A DNA stretch of 34,275 nt from an uncultured Bacillota bacterium. Its GTDB lineage: Bacteria > Bacillota_I > Bacilli_A > Erysipelotrichales > Erysipelotrichaceae. The notes under the pieces were generated by a model. It was not told the origin of the DNA and did no database searches. It was given only the letters and a program-made list of their open reading frames with translations. The number at the start of each line of letters is the position of its first letter. The stretch's first letter is position 1. Made by a program: the position numbers and the translations under genes. This document shows, one piece after another, positions 16,179-23,308 of this stretch. The stretch lies in assembly GCA_949298975.1 (NCBI GenBank), contig CASFYR010000007.1:1-34275 (forward strand). Direction: 5' to 3'.

Positions 16179-16928
16179 ATGAAAGTATGGCAAAAATATC
16201 TGACGACCGAGGTCGAAGCATTGATCAAGATTGCAAAAACTCAAAACGAAGCAATCGAAAAGGCTGCCCGCATTTTGGCGGATTGTACTAAAAACGACGG
16301 GATTATCCGGGTTTTTGGCTGCGGTCATTCCCATTTGATTGCAGATGATGTGTTTTATCGCTCAGCAACTTTAGGCAATGTTCAAGCTGTTTTAGAAGAA
16401 GCGGTGACCGGCAACAGCCAGATCAGTAAATCCGGGTTTATCGAAAAAATGGAAGGTTATGCGGAAAAGATCGTTGATTATTACCGTTTCGGATCCCATG
16501 ATGCCGTAATATGCATCTCTAATTCCGGCAATAATGCCGTTACCCTGGAATTTGCCAAAATATGTCAAGAACGGGGTTATCCGGTCATCGTTTTAACCAA
16601 TACCGAATATTCTGCTACCTTAAAGGCAAGACACAGTTCCGGCAAGCGATTAATGGATTTTGGTGATGTTGTTATTTCCAACTGTTCCGCTATCGGTGAT
16701 GCGGCCGTCGCGATCGAAGGTCTGCCAATGAAAGTCGGTTCAACTTCCTCGATCCCGTTTATTTTTCTGATCAACGCTATTCTGGCTGAAGCGGTCGATC
16801 TGTGCGTCAGAGAAGGATATATCCCGGATGTATATTACAACGGATCATTAAGGGTCAACGATCCTTCGATCGGCGATCATAACTTCGCTATTATTGATAA
16901 GTATTTCTATCGGATGCGCAATTTATGA
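16179..16928 (+). CDS. SIS-domain phosphosugar-binding protein (UPF0309/COG4821 type), copy 4
   Basis: A 249-residue protein with FGCGHSHLIADD near residue 46 and CISNSGNNAV around residue 112, the phosphosugar loop. It is nearly collinear with the copy at 21721-22470: same length, shared VGSTSSIP segment, and the same ending D-K-Y-F-Y-R-x-R-N-L. The two form a subgroup apart from copies 1-3. It stands behind the PTS IIA/HAD-lyase unit with its own promoter. No terminator separates it from the next unit. Reaction unknown; a phosphosugar isomerase, deaminase or lyase is likely from the intact phosphate loop. Confidence 0.9.
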   Translation: MKVWQKYLTTEVEALIKIAKTQNEAIEKAARILADCTKNDGIIRVFGCGHSHLIADDVFYRSATLGNVQAVLEEAVTGNSQISKSGFIEKMEGYAEKIVDYYRFGSHDAVICISNSGNNAVTLEFAKICQERGYPVIVLTNTEYSATLKARHSSGKRLMDFGDVVISNCSAIGDAAVAIEGLPMKVGSTSSIPFIFLINAILAEAVDLCVREGYIPDVYYNGSLRVNDPSIGDHNFAIIDKYFYRMRNL

Positions 16929-16953
16929 TATAGCTGCCCGATTTATTTTTATT

Positions 16954-16981
16954 TGTTAAAAAACCGCAGATGTTGTATATT
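16954..16981 (+). promoter_or_regulatory. Promoter of the 17001-19336 operon
   Basis: TTGTTA (16954-16959) and TATATT (16976-16981) with a 16-bp spacer. Shine-Dalgarno GGGGAG follows at 16987-16992. Confidence 0.5.
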
Positions 16982-17000
16982 TTAATGGGGAGAAATAATT

Positions 17001-17621
17001 ATGCAACTTAAAATAAATCGAAAACTGAATTTTATCCTGTTAATTTACACTGTTTTGCTGCTCGGAGTGATTATCTTTTTAGTAGTCAACCGCGATATCT
17101 GGGACAATAACCGAATGACAATCATTGTTACCCTCATAGTAGCGAGTACACTGTTTTTAGTTATGTTTAAGTATTATGAAGCTAATTATGATAAAAAGAT
17201 CATCAATAAAATGACTTCCAACGGCAATATCGCTTTGGCACGAATTGAAAAAGGAACATTTAATCGCATCATCAAGGATTCCAATAACCGAAAATACACA
17301 ATCTGGGACCTGAATGTTACTCTTTATGATCAAAATAACGAAGTACATAAAATGACTTTCAGTGAAAAATTTGCATCGACCCAAACTTCTATTCCCAACG
17401 GTTTCATCTATGTGACTTATGACACGGATAAGCCGGAAGCCGTTTTCATTATTCCTAACATGCTGCTTGGGGCTTTTGAAAATGTCCCGTCGATCATTCA
17501 AAACTATGAGAAAACAGTTAAGGACATCCGTTATCTCAATGTTTATTTCACTAAGGGAATTGTTCTTGAAACGTTTAAGGAAAGCCTGCGTAAAAAGCAA
17601 GAGGAAAAGAATAATGGTTAA
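17001..17621 (+). CDS. Unknown two-helix membrane protein with C-terminal beta-rich domain
   Basis: I do not recognise this 206-residue protein. Residues 9-30 and 39-58 are hydrophobic segments; the rest is soluble, charged and likely cytoplasmic given the basic residues after the second helix. The soluble part contains NGNIALARIEKGTFNRI and KYTIWDLNVTLYD, resembling small beta-barrel (OB or PH-like) membrane-associated domains. It overlaps the ceramidase-like gene by 8 bp, so the two are co-translated. The two-helix plus beta-domain plan recalls the N-terminal half of the SIS fusion at 10076-11344, but I see no clear sequence match. Confidence 0.75.
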   Translation: MQLKINRKLNFILLIYTVLLLGVIIFLVVNRDIWDNNRMTIIVTLIVASTLFLVMFKYYEANYDKKIINKMTSNGNIALARIEKGTFNRIIKDSNNRKYTIWDLNVTLYDQNNEVHKMTFSEKFASTQTSIPNGFIYVTYDTDKPEAVFIIPNMLLGAFENVPSIIQNYEKTVKDIRYLNVYFTKGIVLETFKESLRKKQEEKNNG

Positions 17622-18783
17622 ATACGGTTATCTGACGATTGATATCTCGTCGCCTTTCCCAACGACACAATATGGCCATTTGAGCCAGGTTGAAAAACTT
17701 TCGACTTACCACGAAAGATTATTTGCCCGCGTATTCTATTTGCGAAACGAAAGCTGCGCAATCCTGCATCTTTCCATTGATGTCTTATCAGTTGATAACG
17801 ATCTCTGGCAAGAAATCAAAACCAGGGTCAAAGAGGTTTTGAATGAGGATGATTTAGAGGTTATCACTTCTTCAACTCACACTCATTATGCCAATAATAT
17901 TAACGATCCGTCCTACCGCCGGTATTTTGTTCAAACGATCTTAGAAGGCTTGAGTGCTTTAACCTTTCATGAATATGATGAGCTGGAAGCCGGTTATCAA
18001 ACGGTCAAATTTGATAAAGTAGGCCGCTCACGGATCAGCGGCTATGAAAGCGGCAACGAATATCTGACTTTACTGCAACTTTATCATAAAGAAGAAACTT
18101 TACTCAACATCATCATCCACAACTGTCATCCAACAATCTTAAATGCCAATGTCCCTTACTTTTCCAGCGAATACCCGGGATATGTTTTAAAAGCACTGAA
18201 GGAGCGTTTCCCTCATGAGGACTTTACCTTTATGCTCGGTGCTTCCGGTGATATATCTTCCCGTTTCACCCGTAAAGGGCAAGACTATGACAGTCTGACC
18301 GAATTAGGTGATCATCTGATCGAACGAATCATTGCGCTGAAAGAGGAAAAAATATCCCGTCAGGCCCTGGGCTTATCTTATACATCCAGGGTTCTGCCTT
18401 ATGAGCATACATTTGCACCGATCGATTTAAGCCATATCCGCAGCGATCTGACACCAAGAGAGATGGAAACGATCGAATTCGGCAAGATCATGCGGGCTGA
18501 ACTCGATAAAAATCATCATTCATTGGATTGCCGGATCATCGATGAGGCTCATGTCGGTAAACTGACTCTGGGCAAGTTTAATTTGATCTTCTATCCCAAC
18601 GAGATGTTTTCTGCTTATCTTGATCATATCAACCTTGATGATTCAATGATCGTTTCCTGCTCAAACGGCTATGGTCCCTATATTTTACCGGTCAGTTTTC
18701 CTTACATCACCTATGAAATGTTTATCGATACCTTGACCGATCAGACAAAAGCAAGTATCATTAACCTGTTAAAGACGATATAA
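17614..18783 (+). CDS. Neutral/alkaline ceramidase-like hydrolase without signal peptide
   Basis: A 389-residue protein related to the N-terminal catalytic domain of neutral/alkaline ceramidases, which are zinc amidases. Recognisable are the strand YLTIDISSPFP, LSIDVLSVDN, SSTHTHYANN (metal-type His pair), HNCHPTILNANVPYFSSEYPG and MLGASGDISS. The start ATG at 17614 is chosen because GAGGAAAAG precedes it and homology begins there; upstream in-frame codons belong to the overlapping gene. Unlike secreted ceramidases it has no signal peptide and lacks the C-terminal Ig-like domain, so the substrate is probably intracellular. An amide or ester of a sugar metabolite is possible but not shown. Confidence 0.78.
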   Translation: MVKYGYLTIDISSPFPTTQYGHLSQVEKLSTYHERLFARVFYLRNESCAILHLSIDVLSVDNDLWQEIKTRVKEVLNEDDLEVITSSTHTHYANNINDPSYRRYFVQTILEGLSALTFHEYDELEAGYQTVKFDKVGRSRISGYESGNEYLTLLQLYHKEETLLNIIIHNCHPTILNANVPYFSSEYPGYVLKALKERFPHEDFTFMLGASGDISSRFTRKGQDYDSLTELGDHLIERIIALKEEKISRQALGLSYTSRVLPYEHTFAPIDLSHIRSDLTPREMETIEFGKIMRAELDKNHHSLDCRIIDEAHVGKLTLGKFNLIFYPNEMFSAYLDHINLDDSMIVSCSNGYGPYILPVSFPYITYEMFIDTLTDQTKASIINLLKTI

Positions 18784-18793
18784 GGTGGTTAAT

Positions 18794-19336
18794 ATGACAA
18801 GGAAAAAATACAACAATCAACAGCGCCGGATCAATGGATTAAATATCTATTATGACGAACACAACCGGGCAATCTTCTACAATATCTTCAATAAATCCGG
18901 TTATGTGATCAATGAAAGCAACGAAAAGAAATATGTGACCTATTCGATGCGTTTGCCTTTAGGAGTGATTGCCGGATATTTCGGCGCGACGGTCTCCAAC
19001 AACCTTCTGATCGGTATTGGGATCGGGCTTGCGGCTTATGCCTTCTTTTGTTATCTCTTCTATGGACGTTTCCTCAAAGAGCTGACAACGATCCCCAACT
19101 TCAAGCGAACCAAGAAAGATTCATTCATTAAACGGCAGGCCGAACTATTATCACTTCAGCGGATCATCGCAGTAATCATTATGGCCTTGCTGCTGGCTGT
19201 TGCCGTGGTGGCCAATGTAACGATCAGCCATTTTGAAGGAGCTATCGCTATGCTCAACTATATGCTGGCAATAGCTGCCGTGATCTTTTCTTTGGTTTAT
19301 ATCGGAGTGCTGATCAATAAACTGAAAAATAAATAA
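18794..19336 (+). CDS. Unknown small membrane protein with four hydrophobic segments
   Basis: A 180-residue protein I cannot name. It begins MTRKKYNNQQRR with a basic, polar head of about 45 residues, then hydrophobic segments at about 53-70, 73-90, 120-140 and 150-172. ATG at 18794 is preferred over the GTG at 18785 because AAGGTGG lies 6 bp before it. It is the last gene of the three-gene operon, 10 bp after the ceramidase-like gene, and ends at a bidirectional terminator. Membrane location is sure; function is not. Confidence 0.72.
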   Translation: MTRKKYNNQQRRINGLNIYYDEHNRAIFYNIFNKSGYVINESNEKKYVTYSMRLPLGVIAGYFGATVSNNLLIGIGIGLAAYAFFCYLFYGRFLKELTTIPNFKRTKKDSFIKRQAELLSLQRIIAVIIMALLLAVAVVANVTISHFEGAIAMLNYMLAIAAVIFSLVYIGVLINKLKNK

Positions 19337-19343
19337 CCATTAA

Positions 19344-19370
19344 TAAAGGCAGCCCTGAAAGCTGCCTTTA
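19344..19370. terminator. Bidirectional terminator between convergent operons
   Basis: Perfect 10-bp stem (TAAAGGCAGC / GCTGCCTTTA) with a 7-nt loop. It serves the plus-strand operon ending at 19336 and the minus-strand MFS gene ending at 19377. Confidence 0.85.
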
Positions 19371-19376
19371 AAATGT

Positions 19377-20567
19377 TCATTTAGCAGGAATGTCATCCCG
19401 ATGTTTCAAGATCCACAATACTCCCAACGGGCATAGAGAGCAAAACGTAACCGATATCGTCAGATAATACGGTTCTTTAATCAGATAATACATCGCAACG
19501 ATCAACAGCATGCCAAAACATCGGCCCAAAGACATGGCGGTTTCTTTGGCAATCACCCGGCCGGAGATATTCTCATGACTGTATTTACCGGTCATTTCCA
19601 GCATTAAATAACTGTATGGATTGCCGTAAAAAGCCGTACCGATCGCATTGGCAAAGCCAAAATAAACGGCGGCAAAAAGGTTGTTTATATAGACTAAAAC
19701 TAAAGTTGAAGTAACGATAAAGAAAGTTCCGACATAGAAAAAGCGAAACAAATTATTATTATTCATCTTTTTGGCCATTAGCCTGAAACATATAATCGCC
19801 GCAACCGAGAACACCGCCAGCAGATTGGAATAAGTTCCACCATCCCCGCCGGTCGCATCATAAACCATCAGTCCGGTCAAAGTCAAGGTCAATGAATCGC
19901 GAATCCCATAAACAAAAGTCGAAAATAAAACTTTATTCCAAAAACGGTCTTTCAGCGACAGACAGCGCCATAAATGAAACGGCTCGCTGGAACGGTTTTC
20001 GATCTTCAGAGTTACCGTTATCAGGGTAATTAGCACATAGACGCCGATGACTAATTTAAAAATGTTGAAATAACCGGCAGTATCATCGCCTGACAAAGCA
20101 ATGATCACCCCGGCGATGATTGGCGCCAGTAAACTGGTGCAGTTATTAAAGATACCGACATACGATAAGTACGGAGCCCGATCTTCCGGACGCGGGACGA
20201 TCTGATTACAGCTGTTAATGCTATACCAGTATAATCCCTCTCCCATACCGGTCAAGATAGCTACGATGTAGACATACATGCTGTTGGCAGCCATCAGTTC
20301 TTCTTGCGTCAATACAAATAACAAAGACAGAACAATAAAGGACAACCCACAGGAAATCGGAAGAGAAAACGGGACCTTGCGGGTCATTTTCCCGCCGATT
20401 GTAAAGAAAAACGGGAAAAGACCGATTCTGATCGCCGTATAGATCGACATAGCAACCAGGGAACTGGTGTATTCGTAAAGATAAACATTGACGAAAACCG
20501 TTGAAAGCGCATTGGCAAAATTAAACAGCGCATTTATCAGGATCAGTTTAATCTCTTTGCTGTTCAT
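19377..20567 (-). CDS. MFS transporter (YQGE-like), probably sugar uptake or efflux
   Basis: A 396-residue major-facilitator protein with about twelve hydrophobic segments. The N-terminal half carries NALFNFANALSTVFVNVYLY, and LTGMGEGLYWYSINSCNQIV lies in the fourth or fifth helix, as in the YqgE-like group. It is last in the SIS-nagA-MFS operon, 12 bp after nagA, and has no Shine-Dalgarno, so coupled translation is likely. Placement suggests transport of the same amino sugar that NagA handles, as a non-phosphorylating second route beside the PTS. Substrate and direction cannot be told from sequence. Confidence 0.82.
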   Translation of the reverse strand: MNSKEIKLILINALFNFANALSTVFVNVYLYEYTSSLVAMSIYTAIRIGLFPFFFTIGGKMTRKVPFSLPISCGLSFIVLSLLFVLTQEELMAANSMYVYIVAILTGMGEGLYWYSINSCNQIVPRPEDRAPYLSYVGIFNNCTSLLAPIIAGVIIALSGDDTAGYFNIFKLVIGVYVLITLITVTLKIENRSSEPFHLWRCLSLKDRFWNKVLFSTFVYGIRDSLTLTLTGLMVYDATGGDGGTYSNLLAVFSVAAIICFRLMAKKMNNNNLFRFFYVGTFFIVTSTLVLVYINNLFAAVYFGFANAIGTAFYGNPYSYLMLEMTGKYSHENISGRVIAKETAMSLGRCFGMLLIVAMYYLIKEPYYLTISVTFCSLCPLGVLWILKHRDDIPAK

Positions 20568-20579
20568 AAAAACAAGACT

Positions 20580-21710
20580 TTAAAACTTCTCTCCCATAAT
20601 ATATACATCGATCGGTTCGTATTCCGGATCAAATACGACGATATCAGCGTCATAGCCTTCCTTGATCAAACCTTTCTGGTTAACATTCAATAATCGGCAA
20701 GGATTGATCGTGCAGGCATTATAAGCTGTGATCAGATCGATCTTGGCCTCTTTTATGGCGAAACGCAAAACCTTGTTTAGACGATTACAGCTTCCGGCGA
20801 TCGTTCCGTTGGCCAGACGGCCGACACCATCCTCACCGACAGTCACATCACGGTCAGGAGTATGGTAAAAGCCCGGTTTAAGTCCTTTGATCGCCACGGA
20901 ATCAGTGATCAAGATCAATCGGTCTTTACCTTTGATCCTCGCTAAAATATTTGCGGCGACCGGATGAGTATGCACCCCGTCACAAATCAGTTCAGCATAG
21001 CAGTCATCATAATACATGGCCGCACCTAAAGTGCCCGGTTCGCGATGATGCAGGCCCTTCATGCCATTATAGGTATGGGTAAATGAAACAGCCCCGGCCC
21101 TGACAGCCGCTTCACAGGTCTTGAAATCAGCGCCGGTATGACCGAGCGTTACCTTGATCCCCTTTTTCACACAATAGGAAATCACATCATAGTTACCCTC
21201 TAATTCATCCGGAGCAATCATGACATAAATCAGACGATTGCCGCTGGCTTCGATAAAACTGTCAATCACTTCCGGGGTCGGGATGATCTGATTGGTCAAA
21301 GATTGCGCTCCCGGAAATGCCTTGGAGATAAACGGCCCTTCGGAATAGACGCCCAACAGCTGCGCTCCGTTTGATCTGCCGCTCATAAATTCAGCAATAT
21401 GATGCAAGCTGTTAATAATATCTTCGTACGGTGCGGAAGAAGTGGTGGCCAAAGTTGCCGTTACTCCTTCACTTGGCAGATATGCCATCCATTCCTTAAG
21501 CCATTCGATCGTCGCGTGATTGGAATCACCGCGATTATAGCCGTGGTTATGGATGTCAATTAGACCGGGCATAATGACATTATCGCCGTAATCCCGATCA
21601 CATGGACACATGCCGTAAGGCAGAATATTAACGATCTTATCGCCGTCAATAACGATCTGCCTGGGCTGCAGTTTTTCTTCGTAATATACGTTCCGGCTTT
21701 GGATTATCAT
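20580..21710 (-). CDS. nagA: N-acetylglucosamine-6-phosphate deacetylase
   Basis: Converts GlcNAc-6-P to GlcN-6-P and acetate in the cytoplasm. The 376-residue amidohydrolase has the HxH pair of the family (His54, His56 in DIHNHG), metal Glu124 in SEGPFIS, His191 in LGHTGA, His212 in FTHTYNGM, the HHREPG signature (221-226) and catalytic Asp270 in ITDSVA. Start ATG at 21710 is set by homology and by TAGGAG overlapping the stop of the SIS gene 10 bp upstream; a longer frame would overlap that gene. No nagB is present in the window; the adjacent SIS protein may act next in the path. Deacetylation of a related sugar phosphate is possible. Confidence 0.92.
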   Translation of the reverse strand: MIIQSRNVYYEEKLQPRQIVIDGDKIVNILPYGMCPCDRDYGDNVIMPGLIDIHNHGYNRGDSNHATIEWLKEWMAYLPSEGVTATLATTSSAPYEDIINSLHHIAEFMSGRSNGAQLLGVYSEGPFISKAFPGAQSLTNQIIPTPEVIDSFIEASGNRLIYVMIAPDELEGNYDVISYCVKKGIKVTLGHTGADFKTCEAAVRAGAVSFTHTYNGMKGLHHREPGTLGAAMYYDDCYAELICDGVHTHPVAANILARIKGKDRLILITDSVAIKGLKPGFYHTPDRDVTVGEDGVGRLANGTIAGSCNRLNKVLRFAIKEAKIDLITAYNACTINPCRLLNVNQKGLIKEGYDADIVVFDPEYEPIDVYIMGEKF

Positions 21711-21720
21711 ATACTGGCTC

Positions 21721-22470
21721 CTATAAGTTTCTGATGCGATAAAAATATTTATCGACCAATTCGTCGTTGTGTTTAGCACAATCTTCTTTCATAAAAGCCA
21801 TGTGGCCGTTATAATAGACATCAGGTTCAAAACCGCGTTTAACCAGGATTTCTACCATTTCCGTCAGGATCGCATTATGCAAATAGATATTAGGGATTGA
21901 ACTGGTTGATCCGACCTTCATCGGAAAACCTTCGATTTCCACTGCCGCATCACCGATCAGAGAACAGTTATCCAAAACTACATCAGCGACATCTTTTAAT
22001 TTGATGCCGTCACGATGCTTGGTCCTTAAAAAATTGCTATATTCAACAGCGGTAATAGCAATGACCGGAATGCCTTTTTCCTTAGCTCTTCTGGCCGCAT
22101 CGACCGGCGCGATATTATTGCCGGAATTAGAAATAACAATCAGGCAATCATTCGGCGTAATCCGGTGATAATCAACAATCATCGCTCCTAAACCGTACAT
22201 ATTTTCAACATTGTACGATTTAGTGATCTCAAAAGTTCCGGTAGCGCTAGGCTCTAAGAGAGCACAATAATTGGCCGGGGTAGCCGCCCGCCAAAAGGCA
22301 TCGTCAACTACCAAATGTGAATGTCCGGTACCAAATCCGTAAATTATACCGCCTTTTTCCGTGGTATCCGCTAAGATTTCGGCCGCTTTTTCAATCTGCT
22401 CTTTTTGGGTCGAAGCGACCTTGTCAACGACCTCTTGCATTACTTTGAAATAATTTTCCCAAGCGTGCAT
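21721..22470 (-). CDS. SIS-domain phosphosugar-binding protein (UPF0309/COG4821 type), copy 5
   Basis: A 249-residue SIS protein with FGTGHSHLVVDD near residue 46 and VISNSGNNIAP near residue 112. It is the close relative of copy 4 at 16179 (shared VGSTSSIP and D-K-Y-F-Y-R-x-R-N-L ending). Shine-Dalgarno GGAGG precedes the ATG. As first gene before nagA it most likely supplies NagA's substrate or uses its product, for example as isomerase, lyase or deaminase. Which of these cannot be decided. The phosphate loop is intact. Confidence 0.9.
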   Translation of the reverse strand: MHAWENYFKVMQEVVDKVASTQKEQIEKAAEILADTTEKGGIIYGFGTGHSHLVVDDAFWRAATPANYCALLEPSATGTFEITKSYNVENMYGLGAMIVDYHRITPNDCLIVISNSGNNIAPVDAARRAKEKGIPVIAITAVEYSNFLRTKHRDGIKLKDVADVVLDNCSLIGDAAVEIEGFPMKVGSTSSIPNIYLHNAILTEMVEILVKRGFEPDVYYNGHMAFMKEDCAKHNDELVDKYFYRIRNL

Positions 22471-22493
22471 ATTTCATCCTCCATAATATCTTC

Positions 22494-22521
22494 ATTGTAC
22501 TATGATTTTTAACAAAGTAAA
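22494..22521 (-). promoter_or_regulatory. Promoter of SIS-nagA-MFS operon
   Basis: Minus-strand TTTACT (22516-22521) and TACAAT (22494-22499) with a 16-bp spacer, in the 130-bp gap after the gatD-like gene. Confidence 0.5.
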
Positions 22522-22581
22522 TTACCAAAACGCAAAAAATAAATTTAATTTTAATCTTCGGTAATCACAGATGAATATATT

Positions 22582-22602
22582 AAAAAAGGGGTTTACCCCT
22601 TT
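22582..22602 (-). terminator. Terminator of the murT-gatD operon
   Basis: Seven-bp stem (AAAGGGG / CCCCTTT on the minus strand), loop TAAA, then a T6 run. The stem begins within the gatD-like stop codon. Confidence 0.85.
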
Positions 22603-23308
22603 AGTAATAAAACCCGGTCTTAGGGTCGCTGTACTCTTTTAAGCGATCCTGATAAGCGGCCAGTGCTTCTTCCCTGAAAGCCAGATCATATTCTATCTTC
22701 ATCTCGTTCAATAAAGATGAAAGAAACAACGGATTAAGAATCAAAAGCGGACCGATGACATAAGTCGCCATAAAATTGCGATAATGAATTCCTTCTTTGG
22801 TTTCTCCCTTGTTAAAACCTGCTCCTCTTTGGGTTATAAATAGCGGCTCGATTTCTTCGCCATAATAAGATGTAGTAAACTGACTCTTAAAGCCAACGAT
22901 TTTTATATCCTGATAATCACCAAGATATAAGGAATTATAACGCTTCATCATCGCCCTTATCGTATGAAAGGCAAAGATGCCAAGACCTTCGGTCACCGTC
23001 TGCTCATCGATGATCTTCTGACCGAAAATCTCCAATGCATTACCGGTGATCAAAAAACGCTGACCAGCTTCTATGGCTTGTTTTATATCTTTGACATAAG
23101 TTTTTAGTTTTTCGATCGCCAGTGCTTGCGCACTTTCAGTCATCGTTCCCATATAAACCAGATCGACCCTATGACTTAAAAAGCTCGGTTTATCGTTTAA
23201 GGATGTGTTGATGATCTTTACATCTTTGGCGCTGCGCTTAAGATAGTCAATATTGGCTAATTCGCCATATAGATTGCCTATTTCCGGATAAAGGACTTCT
23301 ATAATCAT
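22601..23308 (-). CDS. GatD-like subunit lacking the glutaminase catalytic residues
   Basis: GatD normally hydrolyses glutamine and channels ammonia to MurT, which amidates D-Glu of lipid II. This 235-residue protein aligns along its length: N-terminal LYPEIGNLYGELANIDYLKR, the nucleophile-elbow region FLITGNALEIFG, and TYVIGPLLILNP near the end. The elbow, usually xxCGGYQxLG, has Gly89 in place of Cys, and the THGPLLPKNP-type His is Ile185. The whole protein contains no cysteine. It therefore cannot be a Cys-His glutaminase. Start ATGA overlaps the murT stop with AGGAGG upstream, so the pair is still co-translated and the frame is intact; this is not a decaying gene. A structural or altered-specificity partner of MurT is likely. 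Confidence 0.88.
   Translation of the reverse strand: MIIEVLYPEIGNLYGELANIDYLKRSAKDVKIINTSLNDKPSFLSHRVDLVYMGTMTESAQALAIEKLKTYVKDIKQAIEAGQRFLITGNALEIFGQKIIDEQTVTEGLGIFAFHTIRAMMKRYNSLYLGDYQDIKIVGFKSQFTTSYYGEEIEPLFITQRGAGFNKGETKEGIHYRNFMATYVIGPLLILNPLFLSSLLNEMKIEYDLAFREEALAAYQDRLKEYSDPKTGFYY

Noticed and set aside
17419-17613. Upstream in-frame extension of the ceramidase-like gene
   Set aside because: The extension overlaps the preceding membrane-protein gene, reads as a shifted version of it and lacks family similarity; GAGGAAAAG supports the ATG at 17614.
22601-23308. gatD-like gene as a decaying pseudogene
   Set aside because: The frame is full length, coupled to murT, has a strong Shine-Dalgarno and terminator, and only the catalytic positions are changed.
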